From CAWGMT01 sp963823675 (GTDB lineage Bacteria > Planctomycetota > Planctomycetia > Isosphaerales > Isosphaeraceae), in NCBI GenBank assembly GCA_963823675.1, contig CAWGMT010000004.1:1-64000 (forward strand): a stretch of DNA of 64,000 nucleotides, given 5' to 3'. The position numbers and the translations under genes were made by a program. Of the stretch, positions 46,012-55,809 are shown in pieces. The notes under the pieces are model-generated. The model was not told the DNA's origin. It saw only the letters and a list, made by a program, of their open reading frames with translations, and made no database searches. Each line of letters begins with the position of its first letter. Within the stretch, counting starts at the first letter, position 1.

Positions 46012-47595
46012 TCAATGGTTCAGGTGAAACTCGGGCCCGTTCAAAATGGCCCAGAAGATGTCGGCGAATGCTTTCGCCTGGTCTTCCTCGGTTTTTCTCC
46101 GCTCGACGAATCGAACCAGAAGCGCCAGCTCGTCGGGCCTCGGGCGGCGGGTCAGGGTCGCGAGGTAGAGCGTTTCGATCCGGCCCGGGGTGTCCAGGAA
46201 CGGGGCCTTGACGATCGCACCCAAGACCTGGCTGGTCTCCGGGTTGGTGGCGCCGTCGATGTAAGACCCGTTCATCATCGTCAGCGCCTGGATGATCGTG
46301 GTCTCGGCCTCGACCGGCCGCTCATTGCGACTGGCGAACAACTCGAGGAAGCGGGCTCTGGCGTCCCCCGGCTCGGCGCCGGTGGCCTGGGTGAGGCTGT
46401 CGAAAAGTTGGCCGGGCGAGAGGCCCCGCACGGGCATCGAGGCAAACAAAGGCGTGGTCGATTCAGCCTGATTCGCGTCACTCGACAGGTTGTACGCGCG
46501 AGTCGCCGTCAGGACGCGGATCAGGAACTTCAGGTTGTAGCCGTGCGCCCGGAACTGCCCCGCCAGCTCGTCGAGCAGGCCGCTGTCCTCCGAGCCGGAA
46601 TCTCCGTCGAGGTCATCCACGGGCTCGATCAGGCCGGATCCGAAGAAGCGAGCCCAGACCCGGTTGACAACTGCCTTGGCGAAATACGGATTATCCGGTG
46701 CGGTGACCCACTCGGCCAGAATGTCGCGCGTACCCGCGCGAGGCCGCCACGCGGGCGTCGAGCCGTCGAGGTGGGTCGCTTTGACAACTTTGTTGGTCCC
46801 CGGAATGGTCAATTCCCTGAGCGGGGCGCCATTACGTTTCGGTCGCGCGACGACCGCGTTTTCAGTCCCCGCGGGCGCCACGTCGGCAAAGAAAGCCGCA
46901 AGGCTCCAGAACTGTTCCCGCTTCCACTGCGCGAACGGGTGCTTGTGGCACTGGGCGCATTCCAGGCGGATTCCCAGGAACACGCGTGCGACGCCGGTAG
47001 CCAGGTTCTCGGGCTTGCTCTCCTTGGCCGTGTAGTAGCCCGCGGGAGAGGGAACGAGCCCGCCGGCGGCAGAGTCGGCAACGCGACCATTAAGCTTGAC
47101 GGTGAGGATCTCGCGGACGATCCGATCATAGCCGGCGTCCTCGATCACCTTCTTGCGGAGCCACGCCTCGAAGCCGCCCGCGACTTGCCGGGCGATGTCT
47201 TCGGTATCGGCCTCGGGCAAGAGAAGCCGGCGCCAGATTTCGGTGGCGCGCGTGGTGTAGGCCGGGCTGTCGAGCAGGCGCTCGATCAGTGCGCGACGTT
47301 TGTGCGGGCTCGGGTCGTCCAGGAAATCGCGGGCCTCGGCGGCCGTCGGGATCTTGCCGATCAGGTCGAGGCTGACGCGCCTGAGGAACTCTCCATCGTC
47401 GGCGACCGCGGCAGGCCGGACCTTGGCCTCCGCCCAGCGGGCCGCGAGCTCCGCGTCGATCCGAGCTGTGAGAGCCTGGGCGTCTCCTGCGGATTGAACC
47501 GGGCCCGTTGGCTGTTTGCGACCGTCGGCCGGCCCGTCGGCACGGACCGCGGCGACCATGAAGAAGACGGCGATGCAAGGCCTCATGAGACGCAT
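46012..47595 (-). CDS. DUF1549/DUF1553 domain-containing secreted protein
   Basis: The 527-residue protein has a signal peptide (MRLMRPCIAVFFMVAAVRAD). The DUF1549 part shows DGEFLRRVSLDLIGKIPTAA and LECAQCHKHPFAQWK, with a CxxCH haem-like motif. The DUF1553 part shows NPYFAKAVVNRVWARFFGSG, LIEPVDDLDGD and a C-terminal FADIFWAILNGPEFHLNH. The family is expanded in planctomycetes and its biochemistry is unknown. The start at 47595 is chosen for the signal peptide; the open frame runs 300 codons further upstream without sense. It heads the operon with DUF1501 (gap 91 bases) and the EF-hand gene. Confidence 0.92.
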   Translation of the reverse strand: MRLMRPCIAVFFMVAAVRADGPADGRKQPTGPVQSAGDAQALTARIDAELAARWAEAKVRPAAVADDGEFLRRVSLDLIGKIPTAAEARDFLDDPSPHKRRALIERLLDSPAYTTRATEIWRRLLLPEADTEDIARQVAGGFEAWLRKKVIEDAGYDRIVREILTVKLNGRVADSAAGGLVPSPAGYYTAKESKPENLATGVARVFLGIRLECAQCHKHPFAQWKREQFWSLAAFFADVAPAGTENAVVARPKRNGAPLRELTIPGTNKVVKATHLDGSTPAWRPRAGTRDILAEWVTAPDNPYFAKAVVNRVWARFFGSGLIEPVDDLDGDSGSEDSGLLDELAGQFRAHGYNLKFLIRVLTATRAYNLSSDANQAESTTPLFASMPVRGLSPGQLFDSLTQATGAEPGDARARFLELFASRNERPVEAETTIIQALTMMNGSYIDGATNPETSQVLGAIVKAPFLDTPGRIETLYLATLTRRPRPDELALLVRFVERRKTEEDQAKAFADIFWAILNGPEFHLNH

Positions 47596-47943
47596 GGCTA
47601 CGACCCCCACCGCAAACGACACGTTGTCGGTCAGTCCTAATATTATAAATGAGTATCGCGTGCCCCACGATGCTGTCAACGAGAATCTTCTGACAATTGT
47701 GAAACGGTTGTGCGGTATTGGGAACGGAGAAGCGATCACTTTGTCTCCGGCACTTTGCCAGAATTGATGGCTCTTTCGAGACCGATGGCTTGAATGAAGC
47801 CCCTCCCTCCCGGCATGATTGCGCAGGATCCCCAACCTGGGCTCGATCGTGCGCACGTCCGCGCGGGTTTGGATTTGTTTCTTCCGTGATGGGATTCGTG
47901 CCGCCCCAGCGTTCCTCGAACCATCCGCAATTGGGAGATTTAC
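47596..47943. other. Divergent intergenic region between DUF1549 and sulfatase genes
   Basis: This 348-base interval holds no gene. It contains the minus-strand promoter candidate listed separately and must also hold the promoter of the sulfatase gene. Its centre is locally A/T-rich (CCTAATATTATAAATGAG). Confidence 0.5.
47652..47679 (-). promoter_or_regulatory. Predicted sigma-70 type promoter for the DUF1549 operon
   Basis: On the minus strand TTGACA (47679-47674) is followed after 16 bases by GATACT (47657-47652), 57 bases from the start codon at 47595. The -35 box is a perfect consensus and the -10 box matches four of six positions. A TATAAT lies slightly further downstream but at an unsuitable distance (26 bases). 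Prediction from sequence only. Confidence 0.45.
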
Positions 47944-50400
47944 ATGAGATCGCCACGAAGCGGCCTGGCCCTCCGGCCGCAATCGTCCCTGGCAGCCTGC
48001 TTCATCGTGTGCGGCGCGGTATTCCTGGGGTCGCGTGCCGCGGATCAACCCGCATCGGAACAGGCGCCGGCCGCTCCCGCGCCCGCCGCGGTCGATCTTC
48101 CTCGTCCGGATCCTCCCTTCGCGGGCGTCGCGGAACGCACGCTCGCGGGCTCGAAGCCCGTCTTCCCCCGGCCTGCCGAGGCGCGCCAGGGGGCGCCCAA
48201 CGTGCTGCTCGTGCTGGTCGACGATGCGGGATTCGGCAACCCCTCGACCTTCGGCGGGCCCTGCCAGACCCCGACGCTTTCGAAACTGGCCGCGGCGGGG
48301 CTGCGCTATAACCGCTTCCACGTCACGGCCCTCTGCTCTCCCAGCCGCGCGGCGCTGCTCTCGGGGCGCAACCACCACGCGGTCGGCTTCGGCTCGATCG
48401 CCGAGTTCGCCGGCGGGTGGCCCGGCTACAACGCGACCTGGCCGAAGAGCGCGGCGAGCGTCGCACGGATTCTTCAGGGCAGCGGCTACTCCACCGCCGC
48501 GTTCGGCAAGTGGCACCTCACGCCCGACGACCAGCAGGGGGCCGCCGGCCCGTTCGACCGCTGGCCTTGCGGACTAGGGTTCGACCACTTCTATGGCTTC
48601 CTGGGCGGCGCGACGGGACAATATGACCCGGTGCTGGCCGAGAATAACTCGATCATCGGCGTCCCCGAGGGCAAGGACTACTACCTCCCCGACGACCTCA
48701 CCGAGCGCACGATCCGCTGGATCCACGACCAGAAGGCCCAGTCGCCCGACAAGCCTTTCTTTATCTACTACGCCACGGGCGCCACCCACTCGCCGCACCA
48801 CGTGCCGAAGGCGTGGGCCGACAGGTACAAGGGCAAGTTCGACCAGGGGTGGGACAAGCTCCGCGAGGCGACGTTCGCGCGTCAGAAAGAGCTGGGCGTC
48901 ATCCCGGCGAGCGCCAAGCTCACGCCTCGCGACCCGGCCTTCCCAGCCTGGGACTCGCTGGCGCCGCAGGAAAAAGCGTTCTACGCCCGCCAGATGGAAG
49001 TCTTTGCCGGCTTCCAGGAGAACACCGACTACCAGGTCGGCCGCGTCGTCGAGGCGATCGAGGCGATGGGCCAGGCCGACAATACGCTCATCCTCTACAT
49101 CTGGGGCGACAACGGTTCGAGCATGGAGGGCACCGAGACCGGCACCTTCAACGAGCTCACCACGATCACCGGCATTCCCATCCCGCCCCAGCAGCAGCTC
49201 AAGCTCATCGATGCCTACGGCGGGATGGATTCCTGGGGCGGCCCGCTCATGCAGCCTCATTTTGCATGCGCCTGGGCCTGGGCGGGCAATGCGCCCTTTC
49301 AGTGGGGCAAGCAGGTCGCCTCCCACTTCGGCGGGACCCGCAACCCGCTGGTCGTGTCCTGGCCCGCACGGATCAAGGACAAGGGCGGCCTGCGCAGCCA
49401 GTTTTCGCACGTCATCGACGTGGCGCCCACGATCCTCGAAGTCGTGGGCATTACTCCTCCGGCCCGGGTCAACGGGATCCCGCAGATGCCGATCCACGGC
49501 ACCAGCTTCGCCTACACCTTCGACGACCCGGCTGCGAAAGAACGCCACACCCAGCAGTATTTCGAGATCCTCGGTAACCGGGCCATGTACAAGGACGGCT
49601 GGATCGCCTGCGCCCGGTTGGACCGCATTCCGTGGAAACTCGATCCCGCGACCCTCAAACGGTTCGCGCCCGGCAGCGGCTGGGACCCCGACAAGGATCG
49701 CTGGGAGCTTTACAACATCGACGAGGATTTCTCCGAGTCGAAGGACCTCGCGGCAGAGCAGCCCGAGAAGCTCCGCGAGCTCAAGGAGCTATTCTGGTCC
49801 GAGGCCAAGAAGTACCAGGTTACCCCGCTCCTGGGGAGCATGGCCCCTTTCTTCGGGCTCGGCCCTGCGGGCGAGGCGCGCACGAAATTCACGTACTACC
49901 CGGGCACCGCCAACATCGGCGCGGGCATGATCCCGCCCGTCTACAACCGCTCCTTCACGATCAGCGCCGACCTGGACGTGCCTCCCGGCGGCGCCGAGGG
50001 CGTAATCGTGGCCGAGTCCGACGTCATGGGCGGCTTCGCCCTCTACGTCCAGGACAAACGACTCCGCTACACCTACAGCTTCCTCGGCATCAAGGTCGAC
50101 ACGCTCACCGCCAGCGAGGAACTCCCCACGGGCAAGATCCAGGTCCGCTACGAATTCACGGCGGACGAGCCCGGGAAACCCGCCACCGCCGGCCGCGGCC
50201 GGCTTTTCGTGAACGGCCGCCAGGTCGGCGAGGACCGGCTCGAGCGGACCGTACCGGCGCGGTTCACGAGCTACGCCGGCATGGACATCGGGCGAGACAA
50301 CGGTGAGCCGGTGTCTCCCTCTTATCGTGAGAAGTCGCCATTCGCCTTCACCGGCTCGATCGGAAAAGTGGTGTTCGAGCTCGCCCCGAAATCACCCTGA
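47944..50400 (+). CDS. Secreted arylsulfatase
   Basis: The 818-residue protein has a signal peptide (SSLAACFIVCGAVFLGSRAA), the metal site NVLLVLVDDAGFGNPSTFGG and the formylglycine motif LCSPSRAALLSGRNHH with C131, the residue modified to formylglycine. Also present are GYSTAAFGKWHLTP and YIWGDNGSSMEGTETG. The C-terminal 150 residues form a beta-rich region (FTISADLDVPPGGAEGVIVA) like that of large planctomycete sulfatases related to arylsulfatase AtsA. The start at 47944 has GGGAG upstream. It is followed after 10 bases by the amidohydrolase gene, so the pair is an operon, probably for degradation of sulfated compounds. Confidence 0.95.
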   Translation: MRSPRSGLALRPQSSLAACFIVCGAVFLGSRAADQPASEQAPAAPAPAAVDLPRPDPPFAGVAERTLAGSKPVFPRPAEARQGAPNVLLVLVDDAGFGNPSTFGGPCQTPTLSKLAAAGLRYNRFHVTALCSPSRAALLSGRNHHAVGFGSIAEFAGGWPGYNATWPKSAASVARILQGSGYSTAAFGKWHLTPDDQQGAAGPFDRWPCGLGFDHFYGFLGGATGQYDPVLAENNSIIGVPEGKDYYLPDDLTERTIRWIHDQKAQSPDKPFFIYYATGATHSPHHVPKAWADRYKGKFDQGWDKLREATFARQKELGVIPASAKLTPRDPAFPAWDSLAPQEKAFYARQMEVFAGFQENTDYQVGRVVEAIEAMGQADNTLILYIWGDNGSSMEGTETGTFNELTTITGIPIPPQQQLKLIDAYGGMDSWGGPLMQPHFACAWAWAGNAPFQWGKQVASHFGGTRNPLVVSWPARIKDKGGLRSQFSHVIDVAPTILEVVGITPPARVNGIPQMPIHGTSFAYTFDDPAAKERHTQQYFEILGNRAMYKDGWIACARLDRIPWKLDPATLKRFAPGSGWDPDKDRWELYNIDEDFSESKDLAAEQPEKLRELKELFWSEAKKYQVTPLLGSMAPFFGLGPAGEARTKFTYYPGTANIGAGMIPPVYNRSFTISADLDVPPGGAEGVIVAESDVMGGFALYVQDKRLRYTYSFLGIKVDTLTASEELPTGKIQVRYEFTADEPGKPATAGRGRLFVNGRQVGEDRLERTVPARFTSYAGMDIGRDNGEPVSPSYREKSPFAFTGSIGKVVFELAPKSP

Positions 50401-50410
50401 GGGACACGTC

Positions 50411-52111
50411 ATGAGGCATCTGCAACTCGCCGTCATGCTCGCGTACCTGGCTGTCCCCGCCCCGTTCGCACACGCCCAGAACGCCGCGGACGCGATCTAC
50501 CATAGCGGCCCGATCGTCACCGTCAACGACAAGAACCCGATTGCCCAGGCGGTTGCGGTCAAGGACGGCAAGATCGTCGCCGTGGGCAAGAAGCGCGACG
50601 TTTTCAAGTTCAAGGGCGAAAGCACCAGGATGATCGACCTGGTCGGCAGGACACTCGCACCCGGTTTCATCGATGGGCACAGCCACTTCATCAATAGCCT
50701 TCAGGTCGCCCGGCAGGCGAACTGCTTCTCGCCCCCCGCCGGCCCCGTCAGGTCGATCGCGGATATCGTGGCCGAGCTGAAGAAGCTCAAGGATAAGTAC
50801 ACGATCCCCAAGGGAAAGTTCATCGTAGGCTACGGTTATGACTCGAATGTGCTCTCCGACCAGCGCGAGTTGACGGCCGAGGATCTCGACCGGCACTTCC
50901 CCGACAACCCAGTCATGGTCCAGCACGTCTCGCTGCACGGAGCGGTGCTGAACTCGGTTGCGCTCAAGAGGTACAAAATCACGGCCGAGACGCCGACACC
51001 CAAGGGCGGGGTCATCCTGCGCAAACTGGGGACCAACGAACCCGCCGGATTGCTCATGGAAACAGCATTTTTGCCAATCTTCGCCAACTTGCCCAAACCG
51101 AGCGAAGCCGAGATGCTCGAGCGGTTTCAGGGCGGCCAGGAGATCTATGCCGCCGCCGGGATCACCACGGCACAGGAAGGGGCGACCCACTCCAAAGACC
51201 TGGAACTGCTCCAGAAGGCAGCCCAGCAGAAGCGGTTGTTCATCGACGTTGTGGCTTACCCGTTCATCACCGATGCGACGGAGATCATCAAGACGAATCC
51301 GCCCGAAACCTTCGGGACGTATCGGAACCGCCTGAAACTGGGCGGGATCAAAATCACCGCCGACGGGTCTCCTCAGGGCAAGACCGCTTTCTTCACCACG
51401 CCCTACTTGACCGGGGGCCCGAACGGGGAGAAGGACTGGAAGGGCGAGCCGACCTTCCCCAAGGCGGAACTCCAGAAGATGGTCAAGTTCGTCTACGACC
51501 AGAAGCTCCAACTGCTCATCCACTGCAACGGCGACGCCGCAATCGACATGTTCCTGGATGCCCATGAGATGGCCGCGAAGGATCGAACCGCCGACCTGCA
51601 CGCGACCGTCATCCACTCTCAGTTTGTGCGGAAGGACCAGTTACAGAAGTACGTTCTTTACAAGATCATTCCGTCCTTCTACACGGAGCATTGTTTTTTC
51701 TTCGGTGAAACGCATCTCAAGAACCGAGGCAAGAATCAGGCTGAATTCCTGAGCCCGATGAATACGGCCCTCGGGATGGGCATCCGGTGCGCCAACCACA
51801 CCGACTTCAACGTTTGCCCCATCGACCAGTTGTTCGTGGTGTGGTCGGCCGTCAATCGCGTCTCCCGCGAGGGGGCCGTTATCGGCGCGGATGAGCGGAT
51901 CAGCCCACTCCAAGCCTTGAAGGCGATCACCCTGGGTGGCGCGTACATGTACCGGGAGGAGAAGAGCAAAGGGTCCATCGAGGTCGGCAAACTGGCGGAC
52001 ATGGTTATCCTGTCGGACAACCCGTTGACGGTGGACGCGATGAAAATCAAGGACATCCGCGTCATCGAAACCATCAAGGAAGGCAAAACTGTGTACGCCA
52101 TGAGAGAATAG
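50411..52111 (+). CDS. Secreted YtcJ-like amidohydrolase
   Basis: The 566-residue protein has a signal peptide (LAVMLAYLAVPAPFAHAQNA), the metal motif APGFIDGHSHFINSL (HxH), TADGSPQGKTAFFTTPY, LLIHCNGDAAID and the C-terminal KGSIEVGKLADMVILSDNPL. It belongs to the Amidohydro_3/YtcJ group of metal-dependent hydrolases, whose substrates are mostly unknown. The ATG at 50411 follows the sulfatase stop by 10 bases, with GAGGGACA as a weak ribosome site overlapping that stop. Coupling to a sulfatase suggests a shared catabolic route; this is inference. Confidence 0.92.
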   Translation: MRHLQLAVMLAYLAVPAPFAHAQNAADAIYHSGPIVTVNDKNPIAQAVAVKDGKIVAVGKKRDVFKFKGESTRMIDLVGRTLAPGFIDGHSHFINSLQVARQANCFSPPAGPVRSIADIVAELKKLKDKYTIPKGKFIVGYGYDSNVLSDQRELTAEDLDRHFPDNPVMVQHVSLHGAVLNSVALKRYKITAETPTPKGGVILRKLGTNEPAGLLMETAFLPIFANLPKPSEAEMLERFQGGQEIYAAAGITTAQEGATHSKDLELLQKAAQQKRLFIDVVAYPFITDATEIIKTNPPETFGTYRNRLKLGGIKITADGSPQGKTAFFTTPYLTGGPNGEKDWKGEPTFPKAELQKMVKFVYDQKLQLLIHCNGDAAIDMFLDAHEMAAKDRTADLHATVIHSQFVRKDQLQKYVLYKIIPSFYTEHCFFFGETHLKNRGKNQAEFLSPMNTALGMGIRCANHTDFNVCPIDQLFVVWSAVNRVSREGAVIGADERISPLQALKAITLGGAYMYREEKSKGSIEVGKLADMVILSDNPLTVDAMKIKDIRVIETIKEGKTVYAMRE

Positions 52112-52273
52112 CAGAAGAAACGACTCTGGGCGGAATGAAGTCCTCGACTCGTTCCCGCGCAGAGCGTGGGAACAACTTTCTCCGCCATGTTCCGCCATGC
52201 GGCAAAGCCTGCCGCCCGATTTCCTTGCTACAGTATCAATTTGCCGGTTTGAATAGCCAGGAGCGGCACCACG

Positions 52274-53040
52274 GTGAGCATCTCAATCGATTTAACGGGT
52301 TCGACGGCCCTGGTCACGGGAGCGTCGCAAGGGATGGGCGCGGAAATCGCTCGCGTGCTCCACCGAGCGGGTGCCCGCGTCGTCGTCAATCATCCCGATC
52401 AAGGTGAGGGCAAGACACGAGCCGGCGCAGATGCACTACGCGATGAATTGCTCGCCTTGCGGAAAGACAGCGCGATGGTCCAGATCGCCGATGTCAGAGA
52501 CGCCGCGGCTGTGCAGGTGATGATGCAGAAGATCCGCCAGGACTGGGGCGGGCTCGATATCCTGGTCAATAACGCCGGGATTTTGCGGCAACGCTCGATC
52601 GCCAAGATGTCGCTCGACGAGTGGCGCGATGTGGTCGACATCGATTTGAGCGGGGTTTTCTACTGCTGCAAGTATGGGCTCGAGATCCTCCGCGACGGGG
52701 GCTCGATTGTGTGTGTGGGGAGCCTGGCCGCGAGGATCGGCTTTCATGGCCAGTCAAGCTATTCCGCCGCCAAGGCGGGCGTGGAGGCGCTCGTGCGTGT
52801 GCTGCGCGCGAATGCGCTCACCGCGGCATCCGGGTCAACGCAGTCGCGCCGGGCTTTATCAATACGGCGATGATTGCCGACGCCAGGCCGGCCGCTCGCG
52901 ATCAGTTCACCACGTCTCTCGCACTCGGCAGGCTGGGAGAACCCGGTGAGGTCGCGGCGGCCGTACTCTTCCTCTGTTCGCCGCTGGCCAGCTATATCAC
53001 AAGGCACGTGCTGGCCGTCGACGGCGGCTTTTTGGGTTGA
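52274..53040 (+). pseudogene. Short-chain dehydrogenase/reductase, one frameshift
   Basis: From the GTG at 52274 (GGAG-type site upstream) the frame shows TALVTGASQGMGAEIARVLH, DILVNNAGILRQRS, a serine in VCVGSLAARIG and the catalytic YSAAKAGVEAL. Near 52803 it moves to ARECAHRGIRVNAVAPGFIN, LGRLGEPGEVAAAVLFLCSP and ends TRHVLAVDGGFLG. All SDR motifs (TGxxxGxG, NNAG, YxxxK) are present. Joined length is about 255 residues, normal for a classical FabG-like SDR. One missing or extra base in the GTGCTGCGCGCGAATG segment explains the break. Substrate unknown. Confidence 0.85.
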
Positions 53041-53117
53041 AACAGAGTCGCATCTTGCCGCCCCGACCGTTACAATTTACCGATGAGCCGGAATTGCACC
53101 GAATTCGGAGGTTCCGT

Positions 53118-53990
53118 ATGGCGGAGAATGCACCGAAAAAAGCGCCGAAGCGCGACCCTGAGCCGGAACGCGCTGCCGCAGACTGGCTGTTCCAGGATTC
53201 GGACAAGAAATCGAAGAGCCAAAGCCACCGACCCACGGTTGCCGTCGACCCCGATGACGTGTTCGCCCTCGCCGATCCGCCCAGCGTCGAGATCCCGACC
53301 TCTCCGAGTCCGGCAGTCGCTTCCAGAGCCGGCGCGCCCGCCGGATTGGTTGATGAGCAATCGAAGGTGGACCCGTTGACCTTGGTCGAGGAGGTCTGGT
53401 CGCGCGCGGGCGAATGGGGTGGCACTCTCATCGTGATGGGGGTGTGGGCGATCGTCGTGTTCGTGGGCTTTTTCTTCTGCTGGTTCCAGGATCTCTACGG
53501 CATGGCCTTCCTCGCGCTCCTGGTCGGCGGGTTGGTGGCGACCATCATGAGTTACCCGCTGATCATTACCCTGGAACGGCCGGTTCGCATCACTCCGGAG
53601 CAGGCCGTTCGTGACTACTACGGCGCCCTCGCGCACCACATGCCCCACTTCCGCCGCATGTGGCTCTTGCTCAGCAAAGCCGGCCGGATCTCCACGGCCT
53701 ACGGCTCGTTCGAGGGCTTCAAGTCTTACTGGTCGGACCGGCTCCGCCGCATGCGCCAGGGACACGCGGGCAGCTTGACGCCGCTGGTCTTCGAGGTCGA
53801 GGATTTCAAAGCCGACAAGAGTGCCGGCAGAGTCAGGATCGATGCCGAATTCCGCCTCAAGGTCTCGGTGCGCGGTCAGCGAAAAGCAGGCCCGATCCAC
53901 AGCTTTCCCATGAAGATCGCTCTGGCGCGCGGGCCTGACAAGATGTGGTATCTCGAAAGCGGGACCCTGCCGCCCTCGAGCTCGTTGTGA
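53118..53990 (+). CDS. Membrane protein with two transmembrane segments
   Basis: This 290-residue protein has a charged, disordered N-terminal region of about 120 residues (Lys/Pro/Glu-rich). Two hydrophobic helices follow (LIVMGVWAIVVFVGFFFCWF and MAFLALLVGGLVATIMSYPL), then a soluble domain with VRITPEQAVRDYYGALAHHM and SFPMKIALARGPDKMWYLES. The C-terminal part resembles DUF4864/Lumazine-like NTF2 folds only vaguely, so I leave it unnamed. The start at 53118 has GGAGG seven bases upstream. It ends convergent to the ABC permease gene. Confidence 0.8.
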   Translation: MAENAPKKAPKRDPEPERAAADWLFQDSDKKSKSQSHRPTVAVDPDDVFALADPPSVEIPTSPSPAVASRAGAPAGLVDEQSKVDPLTLVEEVWSRAGEWGGTLIVMGVWAIVVFVGFFFCWFQDLYGMAFLALLVGGLVATIMSYPLIITLERPVRITPEQAVRDYYGALAHHMPHFRRMWLLLSKAGRISTAYGSFEGFKSYWSDRLRRMRQGHAGSLTPLVFEVEDFKADKSAGRVRIDAEFRLKVSVRGQRKAGPIHSFPMKIALARGPDKMWYLESGTLPPSSSL

Positions 53991-54034
53991 GTGGGTTCGC
54001 CTCGATAGAACTCCCTGATTGGGCTTGCGTGATC

Positions 54035-54101
54035 CTGGGAGGGCGCGGCTCCCGCCGAGCCGCCTTGGAGAATGGCTCGCCGGGAGGCTCCGCCCTCCCG
54101 G
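54035..54101. repeat. Long inverted repeat between convergent genes
   Basis: Arms of about 27 bases (CTGGGAGGGCGCGGCTCCCG... and ...GAGGCTCCGCCCTCCCGG) pair at about 24 positions around a 12-base loop. It lies between the ends of a plus-strand and a minus-strand gene, where it could end transcription from both sides. Its composition also resembles REP/MITE-like palindromes. Confidence 0.7.
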
Positions 54102-54117
54102 AATTGTGCAAGGCGAT

Positions 54118-55786
54118 TTAGCCCAGACCGCCGGCTCGCCACCAGCGCAAGCGGAACGCGAGATAGGTGATCCAGAAGAATAGTGCGCTCACCAGCGGAT
54201 AGATGCCCAGGAAGATCGACCAGATCGGCAGCTTGATCGACCGCGTGATCGGGATGAGAACCGACTCGGAGACAGCCGGGGGCTGGTTGCCAAGTGCCTC
54301 GCGTGGAAACGTGTGCATCGGCACCGAGAGAGCGGCCGAGAATGGGCTCGTGACCGTGAGCATCGCCCGTTGCTGGTCGTCCAGCCAGTCGGTGCCTCTA
54401 AGGTACCACTCGACGCCCAAGGGCAGCACGAAGAGAACCAGCAAGGTCAAGTACGTAAGAACCATCGCCGTGGGCGTGCGCCGAGCTAGCGCCGAGCACA
54501 TCAGACCGATCGTCGACGTGACCAGACACGTCGTGGCAATGATCAGGAGGAAGACGATGAGCGTCCAGAAGCGATTGCGCAGCTCCTGCAAGAGAACGTA
54601 AGCCAGCAGCAGTTGTTCGGTGAGCAGGAAGGTCAGCACGGTCGATACACGCAATGCCGCCAGCAGCTTGGCGCCGACGATCTTTCCCGGAGTGAGGAGC
54701 GTCGTGAGCAGGAGGCTCAGGGTCTGCCGTTCGCGTTCCTGCGTGATGCTTCCCGCCGAGAACACCGGCCCCACGAGGAGATTGAAGGTCAGCACGTAGG
54801 CAACGTAGTAGCCGGCGTTCTCGGACCGCAGGAACAAGAGGACGGCCATCAAGGGAATCGAGAGCAGCATGCTGACCTGGATCACAACCCGGAGCATCAA
54901 GGTTCCCTGGCTGAAGATCTCGCTCCGCAGCTCTTTATCGAGCACGGGATTGGTGCCGTCGGGCATCAAGTCGATGCGCTTGGCCGGCGCGAAGAGCTTG
55001 TCCGGGAACAGGTCGCGGTCGATCACGACGCCGATCGCGTACTTCATCTCCTCCTCCTCGTTCGACGACGTCCTTGCCCTCGCTGCCGACGTCAGGGGGA
55101 TGGAGCAGACGGCGATTGATCAGGATGCCCAGGACGGTCCAGGCAGCCAGGCACCATGGAGGCAGGATCGCGATCGAGACGAAGTCGCGCAAGTTCACGT
55201 CGCGCGTGCGAGTCAGCACGACGCATGAGACTGCCAGCGGCAAGATGATCAGGTAGCTCACCACGAGCGCCGAGCTGGTTCGCCGGAAGTAGCTCGAGCA
55301 GGCGATGCTCAAAAGACCGAACGTCCCGGCCGCCAGGATCAAGACCAGGTAGCTGCGGGTAATCTCCGAGAGGAGCAGCCCGCCGAGAAGATAGCAAAGG
55401 ATCATCAAGGGAAGACTGGAGACGATGAGGATGACCAGGTACGAAAGCGAGCTCAGTAATTTGCCGATCAGGATCGTTGCCGGCCGCAACGGACTGGCGA
55501 GCAGAAGCTCGTAGGTTTTTCGCTCCTTCTCCCCGGTGATCGTTCCAGCGGCGAAGGTGGGTGCCATCAAGGCAACCAGAAAGAACTGGCCGAGAAAGAA
55601 GATGTCAAACAGCGTTCGAGCAACGCCCGGGCTCACCTGGCGAGCCCCTTCCTCACCGGCCGGCCAGTAGAAATAGACGAGCGCGCCAAGCGCCATGACG
55701 TACAGCAACTGGAGCACGAAGGCGCGGCTCGACCGCAGAGTGACCAGAAGCTCGCGGATCAGTACGGGGTTATCACGGAAAAGCAT
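54118..55786 (-). pseudogene. ABC-2 type permease with two fused halves, one frameshift
   Basis: The first half starts at 55786 (MLFRDNPVLIRELLVTLRSS) with six hydrophobic segments and FAAGTITGEKERKTYELLLA. The second half (NPVLDKELRSEIFSQGTLML, FSAGSITQERERQTLSLLLT) repeats the same pattern with another six segments. The two are in different frames, changing near 55058 within a GAGGAGGAGGAG run. A slip in this repeat would join them into one protein of about 555 residues, as is usual for planctomycete tandem permeases. Alternatively the second half is translated on its own from the ATG at 55047, with GGAGGAG just upstream. It follows the ATPase gene by 23 bases. Confidence 0.8.
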
Positions 55787-55809
55787 GCTGGGTCGATGGT
55801 CCTTTCCGG

